From Umbilicaria muhlenbergii (Eukaryota; Ascomycota; Lecanoromycetes; Umbilicariales; Umbilicariaceae), in NCBI GenBank assembly GCA_000611775.1, contig KK106984.1, forward strand, positions 4,069,341 through 4,133,340: a DNA stretch of 64,000 nucleotides, in the 5' to 3' direction. Positions 1 through 12,400 of the stretch are shown here, one piece after another; the stretch's first letter is position 1, and the number at the start of each line of letters is the position of its first letter. A model generated the notes under the pieces. That model was given only the letters and a program-made list of their open reading frames with translations. It was not told the DNA's origin and searched no databases. The position numbers were made by a program, and so were the translations under genes.

Positions 1-464
1 ATCTTCGGCGAGAAGCTGGGCCGGGTCACCCGAGAGCTTGAGCCGTCTTTGCTAGCATGACGGGTTCCGCGAAGCGGCGATATCCTCATAGGCTTCTCAG
101 CATAGCTGCTAACAAAGAGTCCATTTGTGCAAGCACCCTGTGGCGAGGGGGAAGTCGTTGAAGATGCTCCGGCCTGAGTGGTGGAGTTTCCAGCTGCCGC
201 AGCTGAAACGGGAATGCTGTGAGCATTGAGGGTAGTTGCAACCTCTTCGTAGGCCAGCGTGGAGTGTTCCGACAACGAAGCTTGCGATCTTCCTTCATCT
301 CCCTTCCTCGTGGTGGGCTGTGTAATGACGGTCATTGGAGACACAGGAGGCGAAGTGTCGGAATTGCTAGCCTCCGATTGGCGGATGACCCATGGTCGAA
401 AGAAGCCTTGCTGATCTTCTTCAGGAGCAGAAGCCGGTTGTGATGCGACGGGTGGCAGAGTCAT
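1..464 (-). CDS. N-terminal part of an unrecognised protein, cut by the window edge
   Basis: An open frame on the minus strand starts at an ATG at 464 and runs without a stop to base 1, so the gene continues to the left of the window. The visible 154 residues begin MTLPPVASQPASAPEEDQ and are rich in Ser, Thr, Pro and Ala, with no domain, signal peptide or membrane segment. An ATG 16 bases upstream is in another frame and stops after about 19 codons, so it was not chosen. The disordered composition fits the N terminus of a regulatory or nuclear protein, but I do not recognise it. It is divergent from the Lon gene, with about 1.1 kb between them. The evidence is an uninterrupted frame to the edge plus fungal-like codon choice; a chance frame is possible. 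Confidence 0.45.
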   Translation of the reverse strand, partial: MTLPPVASQPASAPEEDQQGFFRPWVIRQSEASNSDTSPPVSPMTVITQPTTRKGDEGRSQASLSEHSTLAYEEVATTLNAHSIPVSAAAAGNSTTQAGASSTTSPSPQGACTNGLFVSSYAEKPMRISPLRGTRHASKDGSSSRVTRPSFSPK

Positions 465-1561
465 CTTGTACTGATGGCATATAGCAACAGAAGAAAAACG
501 TAATAATGATACGTGAAATATAGGACGCCAGAAAGCAGCGAGAGTAACGACTGTTGAGGCCGATTTACAGAAAGTGAGTGACTGAAAGCTACTGATGGGA
601 ATGGGTTGGCTAAAAGCAGGGAATACATGGACCTTACAAGTGACTACAGACACCAAAGATTGATATTGGGAAGGAGTAGTTAGAGAGTAACAACATTGCA
701 ACATAGGAAGTTACGAATAACGCAGAGGTCATATTGAACCACTTAGTTCCCGTATCTCAAAAGTATTTGTCTTGCAGGGTACAGTGTATCGTCGATTGAT
801 GTTAGAGAGGACTTGCTTGCCCAACGCAATCTTTTACGCCATTGGCGGGAGATACACCCTTTGTAGTCTTTACGGCGCAGCCCCTAACAAACAGGGCATA
901 GAGGACCTTGTTCCACGTATCGCTCACCCTTTTTGACCCGGCGATGCCAAAGAGTCGGTAGCAGGGTATCTATGATGGACATGGTCGCATAGCCGCATGC
1001 CTTTGGGGTCCTTGGGTGGTTCTTCTTCAGGCGATGATGAAAAGGAGTGTAGAAAAGTGGATAAACACGTGATAGAGCAGGCGTAAGATCAAAATAAACT
1101 GGCAGTCACAAGGCCTTGAGGATTCGAGTTCCGTACACTTATAGAAGCCATTGAGCTCTGTGAACCGCAGTGATAAGGTTTCGAGATATTGCACTCCTTA
1201 CTCCGAGTAGTCCATTGTCAATTTGTTGCTGTTGCCACTTGTTCGACCCGACGCCTGGTAGTACGGTCACGGCCAATCCAGTCGGCCGTAGGAGCCTACG
1301 GCGACCAAGAGATAGCGCCGAGGTCATCGTCATTTATAATTTATCTCATCATCACCGAGACGCTATCCTTACCTTAGGGGCTTCGGTATTTTTGCACAGA
1401 GCAGAAACTCGCCACCTATCAGCGCTCCGCCTTCTTCCCCTGCTGATTTTCTCTGCCTCATTTCCCCGTTCATCAATTCAGAAGGACGGGCTCATGCAGT
1501 AAGCCGCCTAGGTTTATCCAGTTTGCCCTCCTCCCCACCCCTCTGTGTTCTCTCCAAAAGC
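465..1561. other. Intergenic region between divergent genes
   Basis: About 1.1 kb between the minus-strand partial gene and the plus-strand Lon gene, so it probably holds both promoters. I see only short frames without recognisable content (for example at 1170-1502 on the plus strand, overlapping the expected Lon leader). No RNA gene or repeat was found. Confidence 0.5.
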
Positions 1562-4500
1562 ATGCTTTACGGCCAAAGCCTCTCATGGAGATACGCACTC
1601 CGAAGTTCTCCTAGAGGGGCTGCCAGATGCTACTCGACAGCGCGAACAAGCTTGAAAAGCCATGCCCTCAGCACACGATTCTTGAGACCACCAGATCCCT
1701 CCTTGCGACCCAGTTTCTCTCCTCCGCTGCAAGCGTCAACATTCCGCTTCTTCACAACTTCCCCCTCAAGGTGGAAAGATCGGGGTGAAGATGAACCACC
1801 CGAGCCCATACCTGTCCAGCAGAAATCGGAGGATGAGGGAATCACTCGAGAAGGAGGTACCGAGCAGCCGGTTGCTGGCGATGAGACAAATGCATCCAAG
1901 AAGGCGCCCAGCACAACGATCGGGGGGTCTGTTTCATCTGCTAGCGGTACCATTGACGCAAAAGGCAGTAGCGGAGCTGGCAGCGGCGGCGAAGCAGGTG
2001 CAGGGGGCAGCGACAGTGGGAAAAAGGGCGGGCGGAAGGTGTCTATAGAGAAGGCTTTACAGAAACCTTCTGTGCCCGAGGTCTACCCCCAAGTTATGGC
2101 AATACCTATCACGAAACGGCCGCTCTTTCCGGGATTCTACAAAGCTATTACGATACGGGACCCGAATGTATCCGCTGCCATACAAGAGATGATGAAGAGA
2201 GGCCAGCCTTACGTCGGCGCATTTTTATTCAAGGACGAAGCAGCGGATAAGGACGTCTTTGATAATATCGATGATGTTCACGATGTGGGTGTGTTTGCGC
2301 AAATCACAAGTGCGTTTCCCGTTCACGGAGAAGAAAACAGTTTAACGGCTGTACTATACCCCCATCGAAGAATCAAGTTGTCGCAACTCATTCCGCCGAA
2401 CCGGGCACAAGAGGCAACAAAAGACACCACCAACAGAACAGTAATTGACGTGGACCCACCAGGAGGTCAGGCATCCAAGGAAACCGGCGGGACAGAGAAG
2501 AAAGGTGATGTTGTTGCCAGCTTTGAAGAGAATAGCACCGCCCAACAAGGGAGAGAAACTCCACCTTACGAGCCTATCTCATTTCTTCGGAAGTACGCCG
2601 TTAGCTTAGTCAACGTCGAAAACCTTGCAGAACAGCAATACGATAAAAAGAGCCTTGTGATCAGGGCTGTTACAAATGAGATTGTTAATGTCTTCAAGGA
2701 GGTTGCCACTCTGAATCCGCTCTTCCGTGACCAGATCGCTACGTTTTCTATGAGCCAGTCAGCTGGAAACATTGTGGAGGAGCCCGGAAAACTGGCCGAT
2801 TTCGCGGCTGCTGTATCTGCAGGCGAGATCAGCGAGCTGCAAGATGTTTTAGAGACCATGAACGTCGAAGAGCGAGTAGGGAAAGCGCTTATGGTTCTCA
2901 AAAAGGAGCTCATGAATGCACAACTCCAACAGAAGATCTCGAAGGATGTTGAATCCAAGATCCAGAGACGCCAACGGGAGTATTGGCTCATGGAGCAAAT
3001 GAAAGGCATTCGACGAGAGCTGGGAATCGAGTCAGACGGCAAAGACAAGCTCGTGGAGAAATTCAAGGAAAAGGCTGACAAGCTCGCAATGCCAGAGGCA
3101 GTCAAGAAGGTCTTCGAGGAGGAACTCAACAAGCTTGCCCACCTCGAGCCCGCAGCATCTGAATTCAATGTGACACGGAATTATCTCGACTGGCTTACTC
3201 AAATACCATGGGGTCAGAGAAGCGCAGAAAACTTTGAGATCAAAAATGCAATGATGGTCTTAGATGAGGATCATCACGGGTTGAAAGATGTAAAGGATCG
3301 CATCCTTGAGTTCATCGCAGTAGGCAAGCTACGGGGAACCGTAGAGGGCAAAATCTTGTGCTTCGTGGGCCCGCCAGGTGTTGGAAAGACGAGTATAGGG
3401 AAGTCTATCGCCCGCGCACTCAATCGACAGTACTACAGGTTCAGCGTTGGTGGGTTGACAGATGTGGCAGAAATCAAGGGGCATCGTCGAACGTACGTGG
3501 GAGCTCTCCCAGGGCGCATTATCCAAGCTCTAAAGAAGTGCCAAACCGAGAATCCCCTAATTTTGATTGATGAGGTGGACAAGATTGGGAGAGGCCACCA
3601 AGGAGACCCATCTTCTGCCTTACTTGAATTACTCGACCCTGAACAGAACAATTCCTTTCTCGATCATTATATGGATGTTCCCGTCGATTTATCCAAAGTT
3701 CTCTTTGTCTGCACAGCAAATATGACCGACACCATCCCCCGTCCGTTGCTCGACAGAATGGAGATGATCGAGTTGTCCGGGTATGTGGCGGATGAGAAGA
3801 TGGCAATTGCTGAGAGGTACTTGGCTCCTGCTGCTAAGGAGCTCAGCGGATTGAAGAACGTGGACGTTGCTCTAAAGAATGATGCTATCGAGGAGCTGAT
3901 CAAGTCCTACTGTCGTGAGAGTGGCGTAAGGAACCTAAAGAAGCAGATTGAGAAAGTCTACCGCAAGTCAGCTTTAAAGATCATCCAAGATCTTGGTGAG
4001 GACGTATTGTCAGAGGATAAGGCTATGACCAAAGAGGGCAAGGTGGCCATGGAGGAATCAAAGAAAGACAAGACTGACGTCAAGGAGACCCCAGAGACCA
4101 TCGCAAATGAGACCACCGAGGTTCCACGGGTTAGTCTCGACGTGCCAGATAGTGTGCACGTTAGCATTGGGAAGGATAACCTCAAAGACTATGTCGGTCC
4201 TCCGGTATTCACTTCGGACCGTCTCTACGAAAAGACGCCACCGGGCGTTGCAATGGGTCTTGCGTGGACTAGTATGGGGGGCGCGGCTCTCTACGTCGAG
4301 TCTATTCTTGAAAATGCTCTGAATGCCTCATCGCGTCCAGGACTTGAGCGCACGGGGAACCTCAAGAACGTTATGAAGGAGTCCACAGTCATCGCTTACT
4401 CGTTCGCCAAGTCCGTCATGGCCAGAATGTTCCCAGAGAACAAGTTCTTCGAGAAGGCCAAGCTGCATCTCCATTGTCCAGAAGGGGCCGTGCAGAAGGA

Positions 4501-4985
4501 TGGTGAGTGCTTGGTATAAACCACCTTCATCTTTTGTGTAGGCTTACCGATCCTAGGTCCTTCTGCCGGTATCACCATGGCAACCTCGTTACTTTCATTG
4601 GCCCTAGATAGGGCATTGGATCCCACAATTGCAATGACGGGGGAGTTGACAGTTACTGGCAAGGTCTTACGAATTGGAGGACTAAGGGAGAAGACGGTCG
4701 CTGCACGCCGAGCCGGTGCGAAGACAATTATCTTCCCTAGTGACAACATGTCTGACTGGCTTGAGTTGCCTGAGGTAAGTTGGTCAAAAGTTCTTCAAGT
4801 TTAGAGTCACACTGACGATCTCCAAGAACATCAAGGAAGGCCTTGAGGGCCATGCCGCAAATTGGTATTCGGACGTTTTCGACTTGGTCTTTCCAGACAT
4901 TGACGCCAATGAAGCAAATAACCTCTGGAAGGCCCAATTGGCAAAGCATGTAAAGGAGGGCGAGCAAGCAGAGGATGATGATTGA
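1562..4985 (+). CDS. PIM1: Mitochondrial ATP-dependent Lon protease
   Basis: Exons 1562-4502, 4557-4774 and 4827-4985 join to a protein of 1105 residues, close to yeast Pim1. Lon degrades misfolded and oxidised matrix proteins. The first ATG of the frame is at 1562; the open frame extends upstream only from a TTG. The N terminus is rich in Arg, Ser and Ala without acidic residues, as in a mitochondrial presequence, followed by a Gly/Ser-rich linker. The LON substrate-binding domain follows, then a coiled region, then the AAA+ module with Walker [10 protein letters not shown] near residues 603-611 and Walker [10 protein letters not shown] near 666. The protease domain has the catalytic Ser in GPSAGI (about residue 983) and the Lys in GGLREK (about 1026), the 43-residue spacing expected of the Ser-Lys dyad. 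An acidic Lys/Glu-rich insert lies between the AAA+ and protease domains. Both introns are canonical (54 and 52 bases) and lie in the protease domain. Confidence 0.97.
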
Positions 4986-6703
4986 GTAGCGCATCTGCGT
5001 AAGATATACTAATACTATAGCTGCATCTTGGCCGGAGTAATTCCTACGGAGGTCCCACGAAGCATCTAGCGGCGTCAAGCATTAGACTCGGAATTGGTGG
5101 TGGCGTTGGGACGGCGCATCCTCCACTCCAATTGTCATTGTACATAGAAATTCATCCACGTATATCAAAAGAAGCAAAAGCAATCCAGTGCTGTGCAGGT
5201 ACCGGGTTACGAACACTGGGAAGTACACCGACGATAAGCGCCTGGATGAATCTCTGTCGTTTCATCGTGAGGCATACTTGTTACGGCATTGCAGGCATTG
5301 TTACCTTGTCCGAGTCCCATTAGGACCGCCATGCGTCTCGCCGTCATCGCCATGGTGGGTCTCCATTGGCTAGTGAGGCCCGGCACGAACGAGGGACCAG
5401 CACCCAACCTTCTAGGATTCCATGTTCCCTATTCGTTCCGCCTTCGCAACTGGCGGCTGGTCGTTGTGGAGCATCCCTGGCAGCGCTGTCGTAAGTGTCA
5501 AGTGCCTCGCTCTTTCCAGTTCCCACTGGCTTTAGGCTTCAGGGCCACCAGCTTCATGAGACGTCGCATTCCAATGCTAATGCAAGCTATCCGCGGCCCG
5601 CTCCAGTTAAGCCCGTTTCGAGAGCCAAAGTAGGTTACTTTCAGTGCTCTCACTTGCACCTAAGCAGTGGGCCCTCGTTCAACGATCCGGGATGGACAAA
5701 CAGCGGGAGCAGGAAGCTACGTACTCCTACCTGATTGACGACGAATGGGGGGCGAGACCTGGAAGCACGTAATCTTACATGCGAAGTGGTGCCACGTCAA
5801 TTCCTGTACGGGTAGGTACACTTAACTAACGCATGCACGTCAGAAAGAAGAAACACCGCCTCGGACAGCCTTGCAAATGTGTGCCCGACGTCAACCCCAC
5901 CTGGAGGCAACAATCCAATTGACAAGTAAGATGGGTAAGACAGTCAGCTACCGTAGACTCTTGAACATACGAAAGTAAGACCTAGAGCTAGTAAGAGCTA
6001 CTTTTGCGCTGTTCGAAGGTGGCGGCTTGGGCAGGCGGTCTACGATCTGACTCGCAGGTGTTTGGGCCGAGAGGCCCTCTGCGGTTTTCCGTCGTCAGAC
6101 TCCTTGGACAATCACAACCTCACGGTCGAGGGGACAGAGCACCGTGAACACTAGAGCAGGTAGGAGCTCCTCAGGCAATGCCGATGATGCCCAGGACAGT
6201 AGGGCGCATTGGATCGTGCATTGATACGGCGCATCGGATTGAGCACTGCCTCAGTCCCGACGAGCTCCCCCAATCCGGCGCCTTGGTAAGTGGCTCACAG
6301 GTAAGGTAGCCCTGTCTCCCGGTAAGACTTTAGACTTCCGGGCTGTGTAAGCGCAGAGGACCAAGGGCATTGGATTCACTGGCATTGGGCTCTGCGTCGC
6401 TGGTGAGGCTGCGTACGTCGTTGCTGCTCCGAGTACCGTTGCCGAGAGAGCAGTCGAGGTAAGCGCTCATGGCGCTCACTACACCTCCACCAGGCCAGTG
6501 TCATTTGCAGCCTCTCACCTCACCCGGAACAACACTATAACATTCATAGGGCTCCACGTCGAAACACCCATAATGATAACAGTCTCGCCACGAGCATCTG
6601 CAATCGGCGCTCCCGTCTCTCAGGTTGCCTGCAAACCAGGTCCATGTCAATACCTCCCCGGAGCCTCAAACCACGCGCTTAGCTGCATGACGACGTCTCA
6701 TAC
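4986..6703. other. Intergenic region, 1.7 kb
   Basis: Between the Lon stop and the kinase-like gene. Frames here are short and unconvincing on both strands. The stretch 5900-6500 has an unusual number of GTAAG-like words, but no splice-linked coding pieces were found. It could hold a long 5' leader of the kinase-like gene or a non-coding transcript; the sequence does not decide this. Confidence 0.4.
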
Positions 6704-9043
6704 ATGCAGGAACGGAGCTACAGTGCGACGATCTTTCAGGAGCTGCCATGGTTGACTGCGCTTCGGGCCAGATATCAACCAGCCTCCCTCCCCATGGCAA
6801 CCTCTCCGTCCCTCGAAGCGGAGAAGAATGAGCAGAAACTGCACCGGTGGCAGAAGTGGAGCATGTTCGGCAGATGGTTAGGGCGAGACGAACAATCCCC
6901 ATGTCTGGACTCGAAGCCGGACAACGACGGGTCAAGGCCCGGTCTGGGCCGCCGACTGTCTCGGAAAGTGGTTCCTGGCCTACCGCGTCCAGCAACCTTC
7001 AGAAGACAGAACTCGGAGCGGCGGGAACGTCTCGCCCCCGTCGAACCTTCTGTCGATGAGCGGCGAACTGTCTCAGTCGATCGTCGAAGGACCATGAGCA
7101 CTAGGCCCTCCTTGTTGCCTACCGGTGCTATCTCCAAGCTTTCAGTCTCGGACGGGCGGACGCCTGATGATGGGTCCTCATCCGATCAGCTTGCGAAGCG
7201 TTTTGAGGACAACGACTCAAGTCCAGAACAAGATCACTCGCGAGACCCGCCAATTCCTGCTCTTCCTCCTCCACCGCCGCCGCCGGAAGCTACACCGGGC
7301 GAAGATCGAGCGTCTGAAGCGTCCACCGAGGACCAAACCGCACGTCAGATAGCGCTGGAGCTTGAAGAGAAATGGATATTGAACCTTAGCATGCACTTTC
7401 GAGATCGCTCACCACGGGAAAAGTTCTTTGTGACTCATGCAGAGCAGCCAAATCGATGGCGAAGGGTCACAATCTCCTGCGATTATCGTGATGCTCCGAC
7501 GGACTCTTTGGAGAACGATTTGCAGAACCTGGTCTCTCAGCGCGAAAAGAGCGAGAGGATCTATGAATCTATACGTTTGTCGCTGCCCGACATACAATTT
7601 TACGATACTGTCACCAATCTGAAGCTTGAAACCAGAGATGACCGGTTACACGTCCATGTTACAGAAGACATCAACGAGATCATTCCCTATCCAGCGACTC
7701 ATGCCGTCAAACATCTCAACTGTGCAATGTACTCTGAGAGCGAGCTGGAGTTTGTTTCTCACCTTTCTGGGTTTGTTTACAAAGTCAATGTCAATGGCCT
7801 TGTATGCATTAAGAAAGAGATCCCCGGTCCAGACTCTGTGGAAGAGTTCCTGTATGAAATCAATGCGCTGCACGCACTTGTTGGCTCCAAAAGCGTAATT
7901 CAATTTCAAGGCCTTATTGTTGATAAGGATCGTACGGTTGTCAAAGGTCTACTCATCAGCCTTGCGGAGCATGGTGCCCTTGTTGACTTGCTCTATGAAA
8001 TGAAAGATCACTTGGATTGGGCAATGAGGGAGAAATGGGCGAAGCAAATCGTGGAGGGACTTGCAGAAATCCATGAGGCCGGATTTGTCCAAGGCGACTT
8101 TACCTTATCGAACATCGTCGTCGATGAAAGATATGAAGCTAAGATCATCGACATCAACCGGCGCGGTTGTCCTGTTGGATGGGAGCCTCCAGAAATCACG
8201 AAACTGATCGAAAGTAGCCAGAGAATCTCCATGTATATAGGCGTGAAGTCGGACTTGTACCAGTTAGGCATGGTGTTGTGGGCGCTTGCGGAAGGAGATG
8301 ACGAACCTGAGAGGCAGCTACGACCGCTACGAAAGCTGACCACTGAGAAGGGTATCCCGCAATATTACTGCGAATTGGTTTCCATATGTCTAAGCGACCG
8401 ACCACAGGATAGGCTGGCTGCAAAGGATATGCTCCCGCTGTTCCCGCCCTTGGAGGATTCTGCATTGATATTCTCCGATACTGGAGAGGCGAATACAATT
8501 CAAGGAATTTCTTTTCCAACGAACAACGATGTATTATTCAAGGACCTCTTTGAAGGTGATCGTCCACACCTCGATCGACCTGGCTCCATAGATATCCCAT
8601 TCGATGGGCCGGGATCGGAGATGGTCATGTGGCGTGGGCGACAGCCACCGCTGAATATGTCCCATCTCCATATCGGAGATGGCAGGTCGGACTCGAGAGG
8701 GTCCTCATCTAGGCCCAGCGAAGGCGAAGAGCCTCAGATCATACCGGTATCGCCGAGTGGCGAGCATGCATGGGCTCAGGTGGAAATCGGTGGGTCGCCG
8801 TTCCTGATCCAGAAGAGCTCCTTGGAATGGATCGAATCAAGGGGACGGAGTCCGGTGGGCAGGCAGCGCGGGGAAGCCGAGCGCGGGTTCCGGCACGCGG
8901 ATTCGGGGCTGGCGGATATGGATGTGGATTTGGATCTAGCGGGCGTTGGGGGACAAGAATCTTTGGCTGATTGTACTGTTTCCGAGACGGAACGGCTGGG
9001 TTTGGATACGGATGGCAAGGACCAGGATACGGTGGGATCATGA
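6704..9043 (+). CDS. Fungal protein kinase-like protein with altered catalytic motifs
   Basis: Single-exon gene, 779 residues from the ATG at 6704; a second Met at residue 30 could also start the protein. Residues 1-200 are basic, disordered and Pro-rich, with a segment around RKVVPGLPRPATFRRQNSER that I recall as conserved among filamentous fungi. The kinase-like domain spans about residues 340-590. A Lys is present in VCIKKE (near 370), as expected for ATP binding. The catalytic loop reads GDFTLSN: the Asp and Asn are kept, but the Lys of the usual RDLKxxN is Thr. The DFG position reads DIN, followed by a GWEPPE segment resembling the APE end of the activation loop. The tail from about 590 is acidic and low-complexity. 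It is either a weak or atypical Ser/Thr kinase or a pseudokinase; a target or pathway cannot be read from the sequence. Confidence 0.85.
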   Translation: MQERSYSATIFQELPWLTALRARYQPASLPMATSPSLEAEKNEQKLHRWQKWSMFGRWLGRDEQSPCLDSKPDNDGSRPGLGRRLSRKVVPGLPRPATFRRQNSERRERLAPVEPSVDERRTVSVDRRRTMSTRPSLLPTGAISKLSVSDGRTPDDGSSSDQLAKRFEDNDSSPEQDHSRDPPIPALPPPPPPPEATPGEDRASEASTEDQTARQIALELEEKWILNLSMHFRDRSPREKFFVTHAEQPNRWRRVTISCDYRDAPTDSLENDLQNLVSQREKSERIYESIRLSLPDIQFYDTVTNLKLETRDDRLHVHVTEDINEIIPYPATHAVKHLNCAMYSESELEFVSHLSGFVYKVNVNGLVCIKKEIPGPDSVEEFLYEINALHALVGSKSVIQFQGLIVDKDRTVVKGLLISLAEHGALVDLLYEMKDHLDWAMREKWAKQIVEGLAEIHEAGFVQGDFTLSNIVVDERYEAKIIDINRRGCPVGWEPPEITKLIESSQRISMYIGVKSDLYQLGMVLWALAEGDDEPERQLRPLRKLTTEKGIPQYYCELVSICLSDRPQDRLAAKDMLPLFPPLEDSALIFSDTGEANTIQGISFPTNNDVLFKDLFEGDRPHLDRPGSIDIPFDGPGSEMVMWRGRQPPLNMSHLHIGDGRSDSRGSSSRPSEGEEPQIIPVSPSGEHAWAQVEIGGSPFLIQKSSLEWIESRGRSPVGRQRGEAERGFRHADSGLADMDVDLDLAGVGGQESLADCTVSETERLGLDTDGKDQDTVGS

Positions 9044-9452
9044 ATTATGCAGAACAGTGCATTTCTCCCTGGCAGCGAACCAGGCGCTGTCGGATGTGTA
9101 TTGATAATTTTGGAGAATCTTCAACTTTAACGTCTATAATGCTATAATGACATGGTCCTATATTCCTATCCTAAAGGATCCATCTGAGCAGCATCCATTG
9201 CAGGGATGGATTCTGCTGTACCTGCGCATGTGGATGGCTGACCACATGAACGAAGACTCAGCTGCTTGACCGGCTGTGAGGGAAATTGTGGATGGAGTGA
9301 TTGATCTACATTATGTCATAATCGCGATCTGCAAAAACGTTGATACCACATAGGGCATCTAAGACTATAGGCAAGTCCTCAGTTCACTATATGACAATCA
9401 TTGGCTAGACAAGCTCTATTGGCAGTCAAAGACTCTCCAAGCAAAAGCGTAT
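9044..9452. other. Intergenic region between convergent genes
   Basis: About 0.4 kb between the 3' ends of the kinase-like gene (plus) and the Rad4 gene (minus). It should hold both 3' ends. No gene or repeat seen. Confidence 0.5.
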
Positions 9453-12400
9453 CTACGTCGTCTTCCTGCTAGATCTTCTCAGAGACCCGTTGGCTGCGCG
9501 ACCAGCTGCTGCAACATTGGTCTTCGACCTTATCGTGATTGTAGGCCTGTACGCTGCATTTTCCTCGCTTCCAGCTTCCTCTCCGTCTGTGCCATCCGCA
9601 TCCTCACTCTCATGTGCAAAGTAACGGCTTTTCACTGCACCCGCGCTCTTTCTTGCTGCCTTCGCCTTTGGCGCAGCTTTCTTCTGTCTCGTCCTTGCAC
9701 GTGGTGGAGGAAGCGCCGGATCGTCCGACGATGAGGCATCATCCGATGGTTTTGAAGTTGCATTGTCCTGGGCGTCCTTTGGTGGCGGACGTTTGATTTT
9801 CGTGCCCTTAGCTGTGTCCTTTCCGTTGCTTGGTGGTGCGTTGCGAGGCCCTCCGGTAGCGCTTTGCGTTTGTTTCTTGGTTGGCTGATCCTCGTCAGGG
9901 TTGACTGATTTACCTCTGTCCATCTCTCTGTGAGGGAGATAATCTGCTCGTGGTGAAACAGGAGAAGCAATTGTTCTCATAGGAGCCGTGTCATCCTCAA
10001 CAACGAAACCACCGCTATGCTGATGAAGAACATCTTCTTCGTCATGTCCAGGTAAGAAGAAGCCGCCTCCAACGCTTTCATCAGCATCAGGGAGGAAGCC
10101 CCCAGCAGTATCTTGATTCCCGTGGCGCACGGGAGTCGCGTTCGTGGAATCCATGTGCAACGCCCCGGGCTTCGACAGTTTAACCCTCCTGGTGTTAGTA
10201 AAAGGATTTATCTCTTCTCTCATATGGGCGTCAGCATCCCCTCCGTATTCCTCTTTCACCCTTTCAATTATCCTCAGACCCATCAGGAGTTTCCTCCACA
10301 GATGCAATGCCACCTTCTCCCTCTTCCCTTCCTCCTTCTTCCTCCGTTCCTCTTCGTCCTTCTCCCATTCGTCAATCACTGAGTGTTCGTGTTCCGCAGC
10401 TACGACCACCCCCATTATCACAGGGACCGCCCTCTGCTTTCCGAACTCGAAACCCGTCACTGCCTCGGCATAATCGATTCCCAACCTCTTACAAACCCTA
10501 GCAATACCTCTCCGGGGAATATGTTTGGCTCCTTTCGGCACCATGGTGGGGACGTAGCAGTCCATGTTGCCGAAAGCGTTCTTCGGGATAACACCGTCCT
10601 CGATCGGCGGCGGAATGATCCACTCAGTTTGATCGAAAGAATACAGGCCCTGCTTCATCTTCTCTCCACCATCTCTCTCGGCTTCCTCGACTTCCCGCTT
10701 TCGTGCTAGCGTGACTGCGCGAACTTTCACCATTTTCATTGGGCGTTCTCCCGGTTTAATCTTTCGACCCTCCTTATGCCAGCTTTCGCCGGTGCGGCAA
10801 ACCCTAATATCGTTTCGTCTAAAGACCGGCTCTTCTTTAACTTTGTCTCCTTTGCCAGAAGAAAACATCTTGACCGGTTTTGCGCCAGGTAAGAGTGCTT
10901 CTTCTCGTCGAAGATGTCTCTCCAGAACGAACTCAGCAGACTGCTTATAATTTTGGAGCGTTTCTTCTCCCGCTCTGCTTTCTTTTTTCTCGGGCTTCAC
11001 AGGCTTGAGGTCTTTGGCTTCTTCCAGATCATCGATGACTGTCCGCATCTTTTCCGTTCTTGTGTATCCGCTCATGACGGTCTTGAACCAATCGTATTCC
11101 TCATAGTACTTGATTTTCCCCTTCTTGTTGTACACGGGTACTTTCTCGACAGGGACCCTGACACGTTTGGTCTTCCCAGGCCACATATGCCGTTTCAGGT
11201 AGCGTGTGGTGACATCTTTTCCGCTGCCATCTGAGGAGAAAGCTACAACATAGGCCAAGACCATTTTTGCTTTGTCTGCTTTGGCTCCAAACGATGTCAA
11301 TAGCTCAGGTTTGCTAACAAGTGGCGGTGTTAAGATTAGTGGGTCGACAGGGATGATCTCGTGAGTGATAGGGGAAACGACTTCTGCCCAGTAAATCGGG
11401 AATGGCATGTCTTTGTCATAGTATTTGTTGGGGGCCTTCCGCGGTGTCTCAACCACGGAGTCATCGTCACTGTCTTCTCTCAGGTCGGGTGCGCTGCTCA
11501 GCTCGCTGGAATCATCTAGATTAATGGGAGCATTCTTCCCTCCTTTAGTTCTGGCTTTTCTAATACCAGCTCTCTCCGACATTGTCGTAGGTTTGTTGAT
11601 AGAGTTCCTAGCTCTACTTCCGATTGCCACATCTTCTTCGCTAGAGGTGTCCCCGGATTCACTTTCACTTCCTGCAGTGCCCTTTCGTGCATTCAGTGTT
11701 GCCTTGGAAGACTTTTTTCTCTTGGTCACCGCTTCCTCGCCTTTGCTCCATCCATATCCTATAGGCTGTAGATTGGCGACTAACCTCGCCTCAAGGCCAA
11801 GACCCCGGACTAGAGCCGTGAATAATTGTGCTCCAACGTCTCTGCTGCCTTCACATTCCCTAGCGTGCCTCCGGAAAGCCTCTAGACTGTCAATCTTCTC
11901 ACCATGCTCCTCTGGATCATGCTTGCTATTCTGAAAAGCAGCGACTTCAGCCTCAAGGACAGCCAGAGTTTTGTATCCTTGTTTACGCAAACCTGGTGCT
12001 GTGATGGCAAATCTCTTCCTCCAATATTTAGTCAGAATCTTGAGAAGCCGTATAACTGGATCTCCTCTACTCATGTCCGGCACCCCTCTTTCCTGCTTTT
12101 GAGCTGGCTTCCCCCAGTCCCGCTGACTTCTCGGATCCTCGGCTGCCTTGCCGCCCTTTCTTCTCCCCTTTCCCTTCAAAGTCGTTTGTGGATCGATTTC
12201 TACGTCCTCGCGCACCATTCCAGATGCTACTTTCCACTGCTCGATTGCCTCCTTAACCGTTAGTGGCAGTTGACCGACCAGGATGCTCTGCACCTCCTTA
12301 TCACATATCCATGCGTTCCTCATCGAGTTATGAAAGAGCAAGAACTGTACATGCATGCAATGTGTAGACATTCGTATTTGCCTCTCGATCTTGCTGGGGC

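Noticed and set aside
1170-1502. 110-codon frame before Lon
   Set aside because: No recognisable content, and it lies in the expected Lon leader and overlaps other frames.
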